Source: an uncultured Pirellulaceae bacterium
Lineage (GTDB): Bacteria; Planctomycetota; Planctomycetia; Pirellulales; Pirellulaceae
Direction of reading: 5' to 3'
Assembly: GCA_938040995.1 (NCBI GenBank)
Contig: CALHZT010000123.1
Coordinates: forward strand, 1-40,540
DNA: 40,540 bases
Made by a program: the position numbers and the translations under genes. Positions 34,178 to 40,540 of this stretch are shown here, in pieces. Positions within the stretch are counted from its first letter, which is position 1. Each line of letters begins with the position of its first letter. Below the pieces are notes generated by a model, which worked only from the letters and a program-made list of their open reading frames with translations, ran no database searches and was not told where the DNA came from.

Positions 34178-35959
34178 CTAATGCTTGAGCACCCAATCCG
34201 TAATTTCGTCGAGAGCCTTTGGCGAAAACGTCTCTTCAATCGACTGGTACTCCATCGGCGATCCGGTTCCACACGGCTGAAACAGATGGTTCAAACCTTC
34301 CAGCACGATACTCCGATAATCAGAATTGCCACCGGCCTTTAGTGCCTCCTCAATCGGGCCTTTGTTCTGATCCACCAGAACCTGCAAGTCTTTTTCACCA
34401 ATCATCGAAAGCACCGGGCAACCAACATTCTTCAGCGCCGGCACGGGATCGTAACTGATAAAGTACCGAAACCATGGCGAGGCGAATTGAGCGGAACCCA
34501 TCTTCGCGAGCGCAAACTCTTCGTCACTTGTTTTCTCTTTCTCGTCGTCCTGTTCCGCCTGTTTCGCTTTCTGTTTCTCGATCAGTTCATCAACTGTCTT
34601 TTCAAAGTCGTCTTTTGACATGCCTCCGCGGATGGCGGCGATCATCTTTTCGAGCATGGCCTGATCGTCCGCAAGATCTTCGTCGGTCATTCCCTGCGCC
34701 TTGGCCATCGCTGTCGTCTGCGCCTTGAGGATTTCACCTCCGTCCACGCCGGGGCCAGCCAGCATGACGATGTGTGCGATTTTTCCATGCATCTTTGACG
34801 CCACCAATGGCGCGACCAAACCACCTTCGCTGTGCCCAACCAGACCAATTCGGCCCGAGTCGATTTCTTTGTGCTTGTGGAGAAATTTGACGATGTGAAA
34901 AACATCACTCGCAAAATCCTTCGTCGTTGCCTTGGCAAAGTCACCCGTTGACTCAGCCGTCCCCCGATCGTCATACCGCAATACAGCGATGCCTTTTCTT
35001 GTCAGATGATCGGCAATTACCAGAAACGGCTTGTGCCCCAGCAGCGATTCGTCGCGGTCCTGGGGGCCTGACCCGGTAATCAGAATGACGGCAGGGAACT
35101 TTTTGTCGCCGTCGGATTTCGGCAACGTTAACGTGCCGGCCAATTCACAATCCGCTTTGGGATTCTTGATTCTTACGGACTCTTCCCGATAAGGGTACGG
35201 CGCGACCGGGTGCTGAGGCCGCTTTGGAGGCGGCGCCGAATCGGCCACTGTTTCCGACTTGCTCATCGTCAACGGGAACGCCTGCGGGCCCTGCTTCCAG
35301 GTCCCTTCGATGGTTGTTTTGTCGTCGTTGTACTTTCCCGAAAACGTCGCCATCGCAGCCGGAACTTTGAATTCAACGTCATCGCCATCAATGTTGATGG
35401 ACGCGGGCAACCCTTTCGTTTGCTGGCTGAGGCTGTCAAACAATACGGAGGTTTCTTCGCCTTCTTTTTCAAACAACCGAAATTGAAGCTTGAGCTTGGC
35501 GATACCAGCATTCAGTTCACCTTGCCAGACTTCAGTCGGTTCTGGCTCAACAGGAATCTCGTCGACTTTGTCGAGCTTCAGACTCATCGGACGACCGAAC
35601 TGAGTCCACGTCCCTGCGGCCGACATCCCATCTTTGCTGACTTCGCCTTCGAACTCACCGCTCAGTTTTTTGATCTCGAAAGTCATCTTGCCATCATCGA
35701 ATGCGATCGAGTCGATCGGAATCTCGTCTTTCCCCTGATCGAGGCTGACCATGGTGGCGGACAAGTCACCATCGTTGCTACTGACGTCAATTTTGACTCG
35801 AAGCTTCATCACGCCCGTGTCAATTTTGCCGAACCATGTTTCGGTTTCTCCGGCGGGAGGAGCAGCGGCTTGCTGGGCGATCACCACCTGGAATCCGAAC
35901 AGGGTTGCAGCAAGCGCAAGGGATGAGAGGAGTTTTTTGCTGTTGAATGGGGAGCCCAT
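34178..35959 (-). CDS. Secreted alpha/beta hydrolase with beta-sandwich N-terminal region
   Basis: A 593-residue exported enzyme. A signal peptide (about 1-28) is followed by two similar beta-rich units (about 40-135 and 140-235; both start with a WxGxxx-G-(V/I)xKL pattern, WFGKIDTGVMKL and WQGELNAGIAKL), then an alpha/beta hydrolase domain. The nucleophile elbow is LVGHSEGG, with catalytic Ser; the acid is likely Asp in GEKDLQVLVD, and the His lies in GLNHLFQP. An oxyanion-type motif ITGSGPQDRDES is also present. An Asp/Glu/Lys-rich insertion interrupts the domain (about 440-480). Esterase or peptidase activity is inferred. AAGG lies seven bases before the start. Confidence 0.9.
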   Translation of the reverse strand: MGSPFNSKKLLSSLALAATLFGFQVVIAQQAAAPPAGETETWFGKIDTGVMKLRVKIDVSSNDGDLSATMVSLDQGKDEIPIDSIAFDDGKMTFEIKKLSGEFEGEVSKDGMSAAGTWTQFGRPMSLKLDKVDEIPVEPEPTEVWQGELNAGIAKLKLQFRLFEKEGEETSVLFDSLSQQTKGLPASINIDGDDVEFKVPAAMATFSGKYNDDKTTIEGTWKQGPQAFPLTMSKSETVADSAPPPKRPQHPVAPYPYREESVRIKNPKADCELAGTLTLPKSDGDKKFPAVILITGSGPQDRDESLLGHKPFLVIADHLTRKGIAVLRYDDRGTAESTGDFAKATTKDFASDVFHIVKFLHKHKEIDSGRIGLVGHSEGGLVAPLVASKMHGKIAHIVMLAGPGVDGGEILKAQTTAMAKAQGMTDEDLADDQAMLEKMIAAIRGGMSKDDFEKTVDELIEKQKAKQAEQDDEKEKTSDEEFALAKMGSAQFASPWFRYFISYDPVPALKNVGCPVLSMIGEKDLQVLVDQNKGPIEEALKAGGNSDYRSIVLEGLNHLFQPCGTGSPMEYQSIEETFSPKALDEITDWVLKH

Positions 35960-36043
35960 GGCAGTACCTTCAAGTTACAGGACCGGACTTTCTCGAATCA
36001 TCATATAGGGCAAAGCGATGATTGGCAGACAGGTACGCCATAT

Positions 36044-36075
36044 TAAAAAAACGAGCCGCCAATAATGGCGGCTCG
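36044..36075 (-). terminator. Rho-independent terminator (minus strand)
   Basis: Stem 36052-36060 (CGAGCCGCC) pairs with 36067-36075 around loop AATAAT. Read on the minus strand it is followed by seven T. It lies about 145 bases past the PEP-CTERM gene ending at 36221 and about 85 bases before the hydrolase gene start, insulating the two. Confidence 0.9.
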
Positions 36076-36220
36076 CTTGTTACGGTCTGCTTCCGTGAAA
36101 TCGCTGAGTCGATTTTGGGAGCCGATTCATTTTCCGCTGAACTTGAATTTGAAGCACAGAGTCCAGCGTCTCGCGACTTTTACATCACTTCGGCAGTTAC
36201 CGTTCAATTTCAATTTTGGC

Positions 36221-36844
36221 CTAGGCGCTTCGACGGTTGCGTCGATAGCCAAGAATCCCCAATCCTCCTGCGAGCAACAGCCCAAAGGACATCGGTTCAG
36301 GCACTGCACTCACGTCGACATCGTCGATGTACCAACCGACTCGATCGACAACAGCCGTTGAGGAAAACTGGAACGTGATGTCGACGGCGGATTGCCCGTC
36401 GAATGCCGAAAGATCAACGTCGACTTGCCGCCAAGCCGTCAGGGAGTCGCCGTCGGAAATGTAGACTTGTGTGCCGTTCACGAGGACTTCGGATATATCA
36501 AGCGAGTTGTCACCGGAATCGCTCCATTCCATGAAGGACAACGTCGCGCCCGTCTGCGTGGACAGATCAAAGGTCTGCGAAAGCGTGCTCACAGTCGACG
36601 GAGAATGCAGGCCACCAATCACAGTGCCAAACACACTGTCTCCGGAGGATCCGCCCGTCGGTTCCACGCCGCCAGATCCACCAAGCACAGATCCGTCGGC
36701 TCCGACAGGTATCCCCCACTCAAAATCGTTGGTCGCGACCCAACCGCCGTCGCCCGATTCAAAATCAAAGAATTGGGCGTGTGTAGTTGTGGCAAACAGT
36801 CCAAGGACACAAATAGTTGTCAACAGGTTTCGATAAACGTTCAT
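36221..36844 (-). CDS. Secreted PEP-CTERM protein
   Basis: A 207-residue exported protein. A signal peptide (MNVYRNLLTTICVLGLFATT) is followed by a beta-rich domain starting FFDFESGDGGWVATNDFEWG and ending VGWYIDDVDVSAVPEP, a pattern of extracellular jelly-roll domains in which a conserved WYIDDV strand precedes the tail. The C-terminus is a PEP-CTERM signal (VPEPMSFGLLLAGG, then YRRNRR). GGGAG lies seven bases before ATG 36844. Probably anchored or displayed at the cell surface; ligand unknown. It is the third PEP-CTERM protein of the window. Confidence 0.88.
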   Translation of the reverse strand: MNVYRNLLTTICVLGLFATTTHAQFFDFESGDGGWVATNDFEWGIPVGADGSVLGGSGGVEPTGGSSGDSVFGTVIGGLHSPSTVSTLSQTFDLSTQTGATLSFMEWSDSGDNSLDISEVLVNGTQVYISDGDSLTAWRQVDVDLSAFDGQSAVDITFQFSSTAVVDRVGWYIDDVDVSAVPEPMSFGLLLAGGLGILGYRRNRRSA

Positions 36845-37673
36845 TATGCAGCTCCCAAAATCGTTAATGATTCTTTCAGTTTGGATGTCCCGCTTCAAAG
36901 AACATCATTCACATACCGCAGCGACGCGGTGCACGAATCATGTGCTCGTAGGCAGTAGCCTTCAGCCTCGTCAAATTCTAAAACTGTCCTCGCTTGAGTT
37001 TTTCAAAATCGTCATCGTCCAATGTGCAGTACAAGCTGCGATTCAACGCGTATCCGGGCGCTACAGCAAATCAGCCTGCTCCGCCCACTGTTCGCACGCA
37101 CGCAGTGTTCACTTGCACGCAGTGTTCACGCACATTCCTCCAAAAAAGCCGTACACGCTCCATGGTCGGATTCGCGCACACTTCTCGCTCCACGCACCTG
37201 CAGGTCTCCCGGCGAGCGCGCGTACTCTCCCCACAACCACTTCTTGGTCACGAAAAATCCATCCGAATTTTGCCTGTGCGAATAAGTCACTCTTTGGCTC
37301 GGTTGTACGGTCGTTATTTTCAATTGCGGTAGCGGCATCAGCTGCTACCAGTGCGTACCTACAGCGTCACGACCCAATTACTAAAATTTGGGTCGCAGAT
37401 TCTGCGCGCGCACTTTCGGTTTCCGATAAGACACTCTCTTGAACTCGAAAAAAATGAGTCAGGAAGGACGCTTGCTTTTGCAAGGTCCATTAAAAAACGT
37501 CATTCCCACGCCCGTCACGGACGCGAAAATGACGTTTCAAATTGCAGAAATGCAGTAGAACTCTTACTCTTGTGAGAATATTGATGAGGCTGGCTTTTCC
37601 AAGTCATCCCCAGTCTAACTAACTTCCTGGCGGATGCAAGCGAATCTCGAATTCCTCCACGTAAAGCCCAAAA
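36845..37673. other. Long non-coding interval with hairpins and short repeats
   Basis: About 829 bases with no supported protein gene. It holds a 15-bp direct repeat (37098-37112 and 37115-37129), a hairpin GGTAGC...GCTACC near 37329-37350, a hairpin of CGACCCAA with TTGGGTCG (37370-37377 with 37388-37395), and a ten-base inverted repeat AAACGTCATT/AATGACGTTT (37495-37504 with 37528-37537) which on the minus strand is followed by a T-run. Small open frames here are Arg/Ser-rich and look random. An unrecognised small RNA is possible. Confidence 0.5.
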
Positions 37674-38468
37674 ATGCTCTCGAATCCGCTCGTTGAACTC
37701 CAGGAAGTCGTGTGGCAGGTCGATAATCGCCCGATAATTGACCGGGTTTCATGGAAACTGATGCCCGGTGAGCACACAGCAATCCTCGGAAATAACGGCT
37801 CGGGCAAGACCTCGCTCATTCGGCTCGCGACGGGCTTTCTTCGCCAAAATGCGGGCGGAACGGTTCGCTGGCAAGGCGAGGAACAAGTCGAATTGCGCGA
37901 CCTCCGCCGTAGCATCGGATGGGTCACAGCAACACTGCCTCCTCAGGTTCCCTTGCGAGAGCGAGTCCTCGAATTCGTCGCTTCTGGACGGCATGCCGAA
38001 GTCGGCTTGCGCCCTCCGATTCGAACCGAACAGACACCGTCGGAAACGGAAGAAGCAAGTCGCCTGTTGGAGGAGTTTGGGTGCAGCCATCTCGCGGCGC
38101 GACGTTTCGCACGACTTTCGCAAGGCGAGCAGCAACACATTATGCTCGCGAGAGCCCTTATGGCTTTACCGCTGCTGATCATTCTGGACGAGCCGTGTTC
38201 GGGACTGGATCCAGGTGCCCGCGAGACTTTTCTCCGGGCGCTGCATGATGTGCTGGAGCGGCCCGGTTGCCCCACGATGGTGATGATCACCCATCACATT
38301 GAAGAGATCCTGCCAGCGACAAAACGCGTTCTCGTGATGGAACACGGCAAGATTGTTCGTGATGGATTGCCGGACGAGATTCTGACCGCGGATACATTGC
38401 GGCAAATTTACGGAGCCGCGCCCGCGAAAATTGAACTTCAATCCGGTCGGCGCTGGCCGATCTGGTAG
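37674..38468 (+). CDS. Orphan ABC transporter ATP-binding protein (YlmA-like)
   Basis: A 264-residue ABC ATPase without a membrane partner nearby. Walker A is ILGNNGSGKTSLIRL (about 37-51), the signature is RLSQGEQQHIMLARAL, Walker B is LIILDEPCSGLDPG, and the switch His is in MITHHIEEILP. The Cys in the D-loop region (EPCSGLDP) and the LSQGEQQ signature resemble YlmA/ModF-type ATPases. Substrate and partner are unknown. The preceding 829 bases carry no gene, so it is probably transcribed alone. Confidence 0.9.
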   Translation: MLSNPLVELQEVVWQVDNRPIIDRVSWKLMPGEHTAILGNNGSGKTSLIRLATGFLRQNAGGTVRWQGEEQVELRDLRRSIGWVTATLPPQVPLRERVLEFVASGRHAEVGLRPPIRTEQTPSETEEASRLLEEFGCSHLAARRFARLSQGEQQHIMLARALMALPLLIILDEPCSGLDPGARETFLRALHDVLERPGCPTMVMITHHIEEILPATKRVLVMEHGKIVRDGLPDEILTADTLRQIYGAAPAKIELQSGRRWPIW

Positions 38469-38481
38469 CAGGTTTGATGCG

Positions 38482-38541
38482 CGGTCGCAGGCTAAAGCCT
38501 CCAACGTGCGCGGTCGGGAGGGCGAGGCTCCGTCCGAGCCG
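38482..38541 (+). repeat. Dispersed GC-rich repeat with GCAGGCTAAAGCCT motif
   Basis: Starting 14 bases after the ABC gene stop. It comprises CGCAGGCTAAAGCCTCCAAC, GTGCGCGGTC, and then the 27-nt block (38515-38541) that recurs inverted at 40-66. The first part resembles 38826-38861 (GGCAGGCGAAAGCCTGC, then GACGTGCGCGGTC). This is a composite dispersed repeat, not a gene. Confidence 0.75.
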
Positions 38542-38586
38542 CCGAAGCGTTTGGCGCTTACAATGGCCATGGGAGCTAGAGTCTCT

Positions 38587-38748
38587 TTCCAAATTCCAAA
38601 TTCCAAATTCCAAATTTCAGATTTCAGATTTCAGATTTCAAATTTCAAATTTCAAATTTCAAATTTTCTATTTCTCATTTCTCATTTCTCATTTTCTATT
38701 TCTATTTCTATTTCTATTTCTATTTCTATTTCTCATTTCTCCAGTGGC
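38587..38748 (+). repeat. Simple-sequence array: heptamers then hexamers
   Basis: First part (38587-38664): about ten heptamer units, three ATTCCAA, three ATTTCAG and four ATTTCAA, changing by single bases from block to block. Second part (38665-38748): pyrimidine-rich TTTCTC and TATTTC hexamers, with about six TATTTC in a row. The top strand is low in G throughout. Open frames here encode FQISNFKFQ and SISISIS type peptides that are translations of the repeat, not proteins. Confidence 0.93.
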
Positions 38749-38825
38749 CTTAATTCTCGCTGCCACGTATCGATTCTCTGTTTCAGCAATAACAACATTT
38801 CGCCAAAACGTCCTCCACCAGTGAC

Positions 38826-38861
38826 GGCAGGCGAAAGCCTGCATTCCGACGTGCGCGGTCA
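38826..38861 (+). repeat. Second copy of GCAGGC-AAAGCCTGC repeat
   Basis: GGCAGGCGAAAGCCTGCATT, then CCGACGTGCGCGGTC, similar to 38486-38515. The core GCAGGC-GAAA-GCCTGC is a perfect six-pair GNRA-loop hairpin here. Two copies flank the simple-sequence array. Confidence 0.7.
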
Positions 38862-38982
38862 GTTTGCGTTGCCGATTCATGTGCGCGAGCTATAATGAAA
38901 TTCGATCGCGGCGGTTGCAATTCGTAACCCCGCGTTCACAGCCCCGCCACCGAACTTTGGGCTTCATCAGGTGGCATCTCGA

Positions 38983-40083
38983 ATGACTCAATCGAAATTG
39001 CGGCGGCAAATTGCTTTCGAAGCCGCACAGCTGATGTACCAGCGGCAGGAATCCGAGTACTACCGCGCCAAAATGAAAGCCGCGAAACACATCTGTCGTG
39101 GGTGGGTTAAGCCAGCGGACTTGCCAAGCAACGGCGAAATCAGGGACCAGGTCCAAATGCTGGCTCGAACATTCGAAGGCGACGCTCGCACCGACCGACT
39201 GTTGGAAATGCGACTGGAAGCACTCCGCATGATGAGGACGCTCGGGAACTTTCGCCCGCGCCTGATCGGCAGCGTGCTCACCGGACACATTCGACAGGGT
39301 TCCGATATCGACTTGCACCTGTTCGCCGAAAGTTCGGCTCCGGTGGCCGCCGCGCTGGACTTGGAAGGAATCGTGTACGACATCGAAAAGAAGAAAGTCC
39401 GCAAGCAAGGCGTGGAGACGGTTTACACGCATATTCATGTGCAGGATCGCTTTCCGGTTGAACTGACGATCTATCCAACGAACAAGGCGCATTACGTTTT
39501 CAAAAGCTCGATCACAGGGAAAGCGATCGAGCGAGCCAGCATCTCTGAGCTCGAGATGTTTCTTGAAAAAGAGTATCCGCAACACGATCTCGATGCACAT
39601 TTTGAAGCGCTTGCAGAAAAGGTAGATCGTTTTCAGGTCTATCTGTCACTGCTGTTGCCACTGGAAAACGTCAAGCAAAGCCCGAAGTATCACCCGGAAG
39701 GCGATGCGCTCTATCACAGTTTGCAGGTTTATGAGCTGGCGAAAGACGAGCTCCCCTACGATCAGGAATTCATTACCGCAGCGCTGTTGCACGACGTTGG
39801 CAAAGGCATCGACGCAGATGATCACGTCAATGCCGGGCTCGAAGCCCTCGACGGGTTCATCACCGATCGAACGGCCTGGTTGATCAGGCATCACATGGAC
39901 GCCCATCAGATTCGTGATGGATCGATTGGCGCTCGAGCCAGAAAGCGTCTGGCAGCGAATGAGAATTTTGAAGATTTGATGCTGTTGAACGACTGCGATA
40001 TCGGCGGGCGTCAGCAAGGCGTTTTGGTCGATGAAGTCGAAGATGCGCTTGAGTATCTGAGAGAACTCGAGCGCATGTGTTAG
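38983..40083 (+). CDS. Nucleotidyltransferase-HD domain fusion protein
   Basis: A 366-residue cytoplasmic protein. An N-terminal helical region (about 1-90) precedes a minimal nucleotidyltransferase domain with RLIGSVLTGHIRQGSDIDLH (the GS and DxD metal motif). After a spacer comes an HD hydrolase domain: HPEGDALYHSLQVYEL (first His), AALLHDVGKG (HD pair), RHHMD and a final Asp in LLNDCD. The arrangement recalls tRNA CCA-adding and GlnD-type enzymes, in which the HD domain hydrolyses phosphoester bonds, but the nucleotidyltransferase part is shorter than in either. Function is therefore open: nucleotide transfer onto protein or RNA plus its removal is plausible. GTG at 38971 would add four residues. 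Confidence 0.87.
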   Translation: MTQSKLRRQIAFEAAQLMYQRQESEYYRAKMKAAKHICRGWVKPADLPSNGEIRDQVQMLARTFEGDARTDRLLEMRLEALRMMRTLGNFRPRLIGSVLTGHIRQGSDIDLHLFAESSAPVAAALDLEGIVYDIEKKKVRKQGVETVYTHIHVQDRFPVELTIYPTNKAHYVFKSSITGKAIERASISELEMFLEKEYPQHDLDAHFEALAEKVDRFQVYLSLLLPLENVKQSPKYHPEGDALYHSLQVYELAKDELPYDQEFITAALLHDVGKGIDADDHVNAGLEALDGFITDRTAWLIRHHMDAHQIRDGSIGARARKRLAANENFEDLMLLNDCDIGGRQQGVLVDEVEDALEYLRELERMC

Positions 40084-40192
40084 GGGCAGCGTGTTGGTAT
40101 CAATTGAGCAATGTTGAAACGTTAAAGAACGTTGGGCGCGTAGAGATTTCGCCTAAAAGGCCAATACTCTCAAACGGTTTGAACTCACAGGT

Positions 40193-40267
40193 AGTGGATC
40201 TTGTCAAAGATCCCTCAGTCGTCCGCGAAAAACGCTGATGCTGCAAGGATCTTTAACAAGATCCACT
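40193..40267. repeat. Twin hairpins forming a 21-bp inverted repeat
   Basis: Each arm is itself a hairpin with the same stem: GGATCTT-GTCA-AAGATCC (40196-40213) and GGATCTT-TAAC-AAGATCC (40247-40264). Together the 21-base arms 40193-40213 and 40247-40267 complement each other with one mismatch. It lies between two converging genes. No T-run is present. Confidence 0.85.
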
Positions 40268-40281
40268 GCGAACTATCCGGC

Positions 40282-40540
40282 CTACATGATGCTGCCAACG
40301 CAGAACAATGCCGCGTACAGCAGAAGCAATCCAGCCGTCATCCCAAGCACCGGATTCAGTCCGACGCCGCTGGTTTTCCATACCTTGCGAATCAAAACCA
40401 ATCCCGGAACGATCACCACCGCAGCAAGCAAAACTGATATTTGCATTCCAAAGCACATCCATAGCACGACTGGAATCGCTGCGGCGGCGACTACGCAGAT
40501 TGTGTATTCCCACCTTACAAAAGTCGCACCAAACCGTACG
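40282..40540 (-). CDS. Membrane protein, cut by the right edge
   Basis: A minus-strand frame open from the window edge to a stop at 40282, giving at least 85 residues of the C-terminus. Read from the edge it contains RWEYTICVVAAAAIPVVLWM, then QISVLLAAVVIVPGLVLIRK, then VLGMTAGLLLLYAALFCVG, i.e. three likely transmembrane helices with short loops. An internal Met at 40467 could be mistaken for the start, but hydrophobic coding sequence clearly continues upstream. I do not recognise the family. Confidence 0.7.
   Translation of the reverse strand, partial: VRFGATFVRWEYTICVVAAAAIPVVLWMCFGMQISVLLAAVVIVPGLVLIRKVWKTSGVGLNPVLGMTAGLLLLYAALFCVGSIM

Noticed and set aside
38587-38748. CRISPR array considered for the repeat tract
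   Set aside because: Units are 6-7 bases with no spacers and no cas gene is nearby, so this is simple-sequence DNA.
38431-38895. Open frames encoding FQISNFKFQ/SISISIS peptides
   Set aside because: They translate the simple-sequence array and end at the flanking repeats; not a protein.

Overview
The window looks like a chromosomal segment of a planctomycete, probably a Pirellulaceae-type bacterium. The clues are three secreted proteins with a PEP-CTERM sorting tail (one with dockerin-like EF-hand repeats), an ABC-2 permease fused to a CPBP (CAAX-type) protease, a large secreted PhoD-like phosphoesterase, a YfbK-type von Willebrand lipoprotein, single-pass proteins with a planctomycete-style N-terminus, few strong Shine-Dalgarno sites, and GC-rich dispersed repeats. 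This assignment is inferred from gene content; no rRNA is present.

Layout. 1-3.5 kb: a dispersed repeat, the RNase P RNA gene (rnpB), a PAS hybrid histidine kinase, a CAT-anticodon tRNA and a frameshifted gene remnant. 3.9-7.4 kb: a WbaP-type sugar-phosphate transferase, a secreted Dabb-domain protein and a trypsin-like PEP-CTERM protease. 7.3-10.4 kb: a Nat-type ABC exporter pair with a fused protease. 10.6-14.4 kb: a TadE-TadE-TadG pseudopilin trio ending at a strong terminator, opposed by a dockerin/PEP-CTERM protein. 14.6-17.0 kb: menE-menC of menaquinone synthesis. 17.3-18.8 kb: an anchored scarf-like protein and a duplicated Cys-rich secreted protein. 19.2-21.9 kb: a minus-strand run of VOC protein, RDD membrane protein, purN and a class II aldolase. 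22.1-24.3 kb: a repeat-rich membrane protein with C-terminal helix-hairpin-helix modules.

24.4-24.8 kb holds the most notable locus: an ArsC/Spx-like thioredoxin-fold gene whose active-site Cys codon is an in-frame TGA. A stem-loop with a GGUC apical loop follows it, as expected of a bacterial SECIS. I read it as a probable selenoprotein. A scan that treats every TGA as stop truncates it and loses the active site.

24.8-28.3 kb: a roughly 125-bp direct repeat pair, gltA and comM. 28.5-34.2 kb: the PhoD-like protein, the VWA lipoprotein, an EamA exporter, a small membrane protein and a GNAT acetyltransferase. 34.2-36.8 kb: a secreted alpha/beta hydrolase and a third PEP-CTERM protein. 36.8-40.5 kb: a long non-coding interval, an orphan ABC ATPase, a heptamer/hexamer simple-sequence array between dispersed repeats, a nucleotidyltransferase-HD fusion, twin hairpins, and a membrane protein gene cut by the right edge.

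Most genes are housekeeping or envelope functions in short operons. There is no sign of a prophage, CRISPR array, transposase or integrase.
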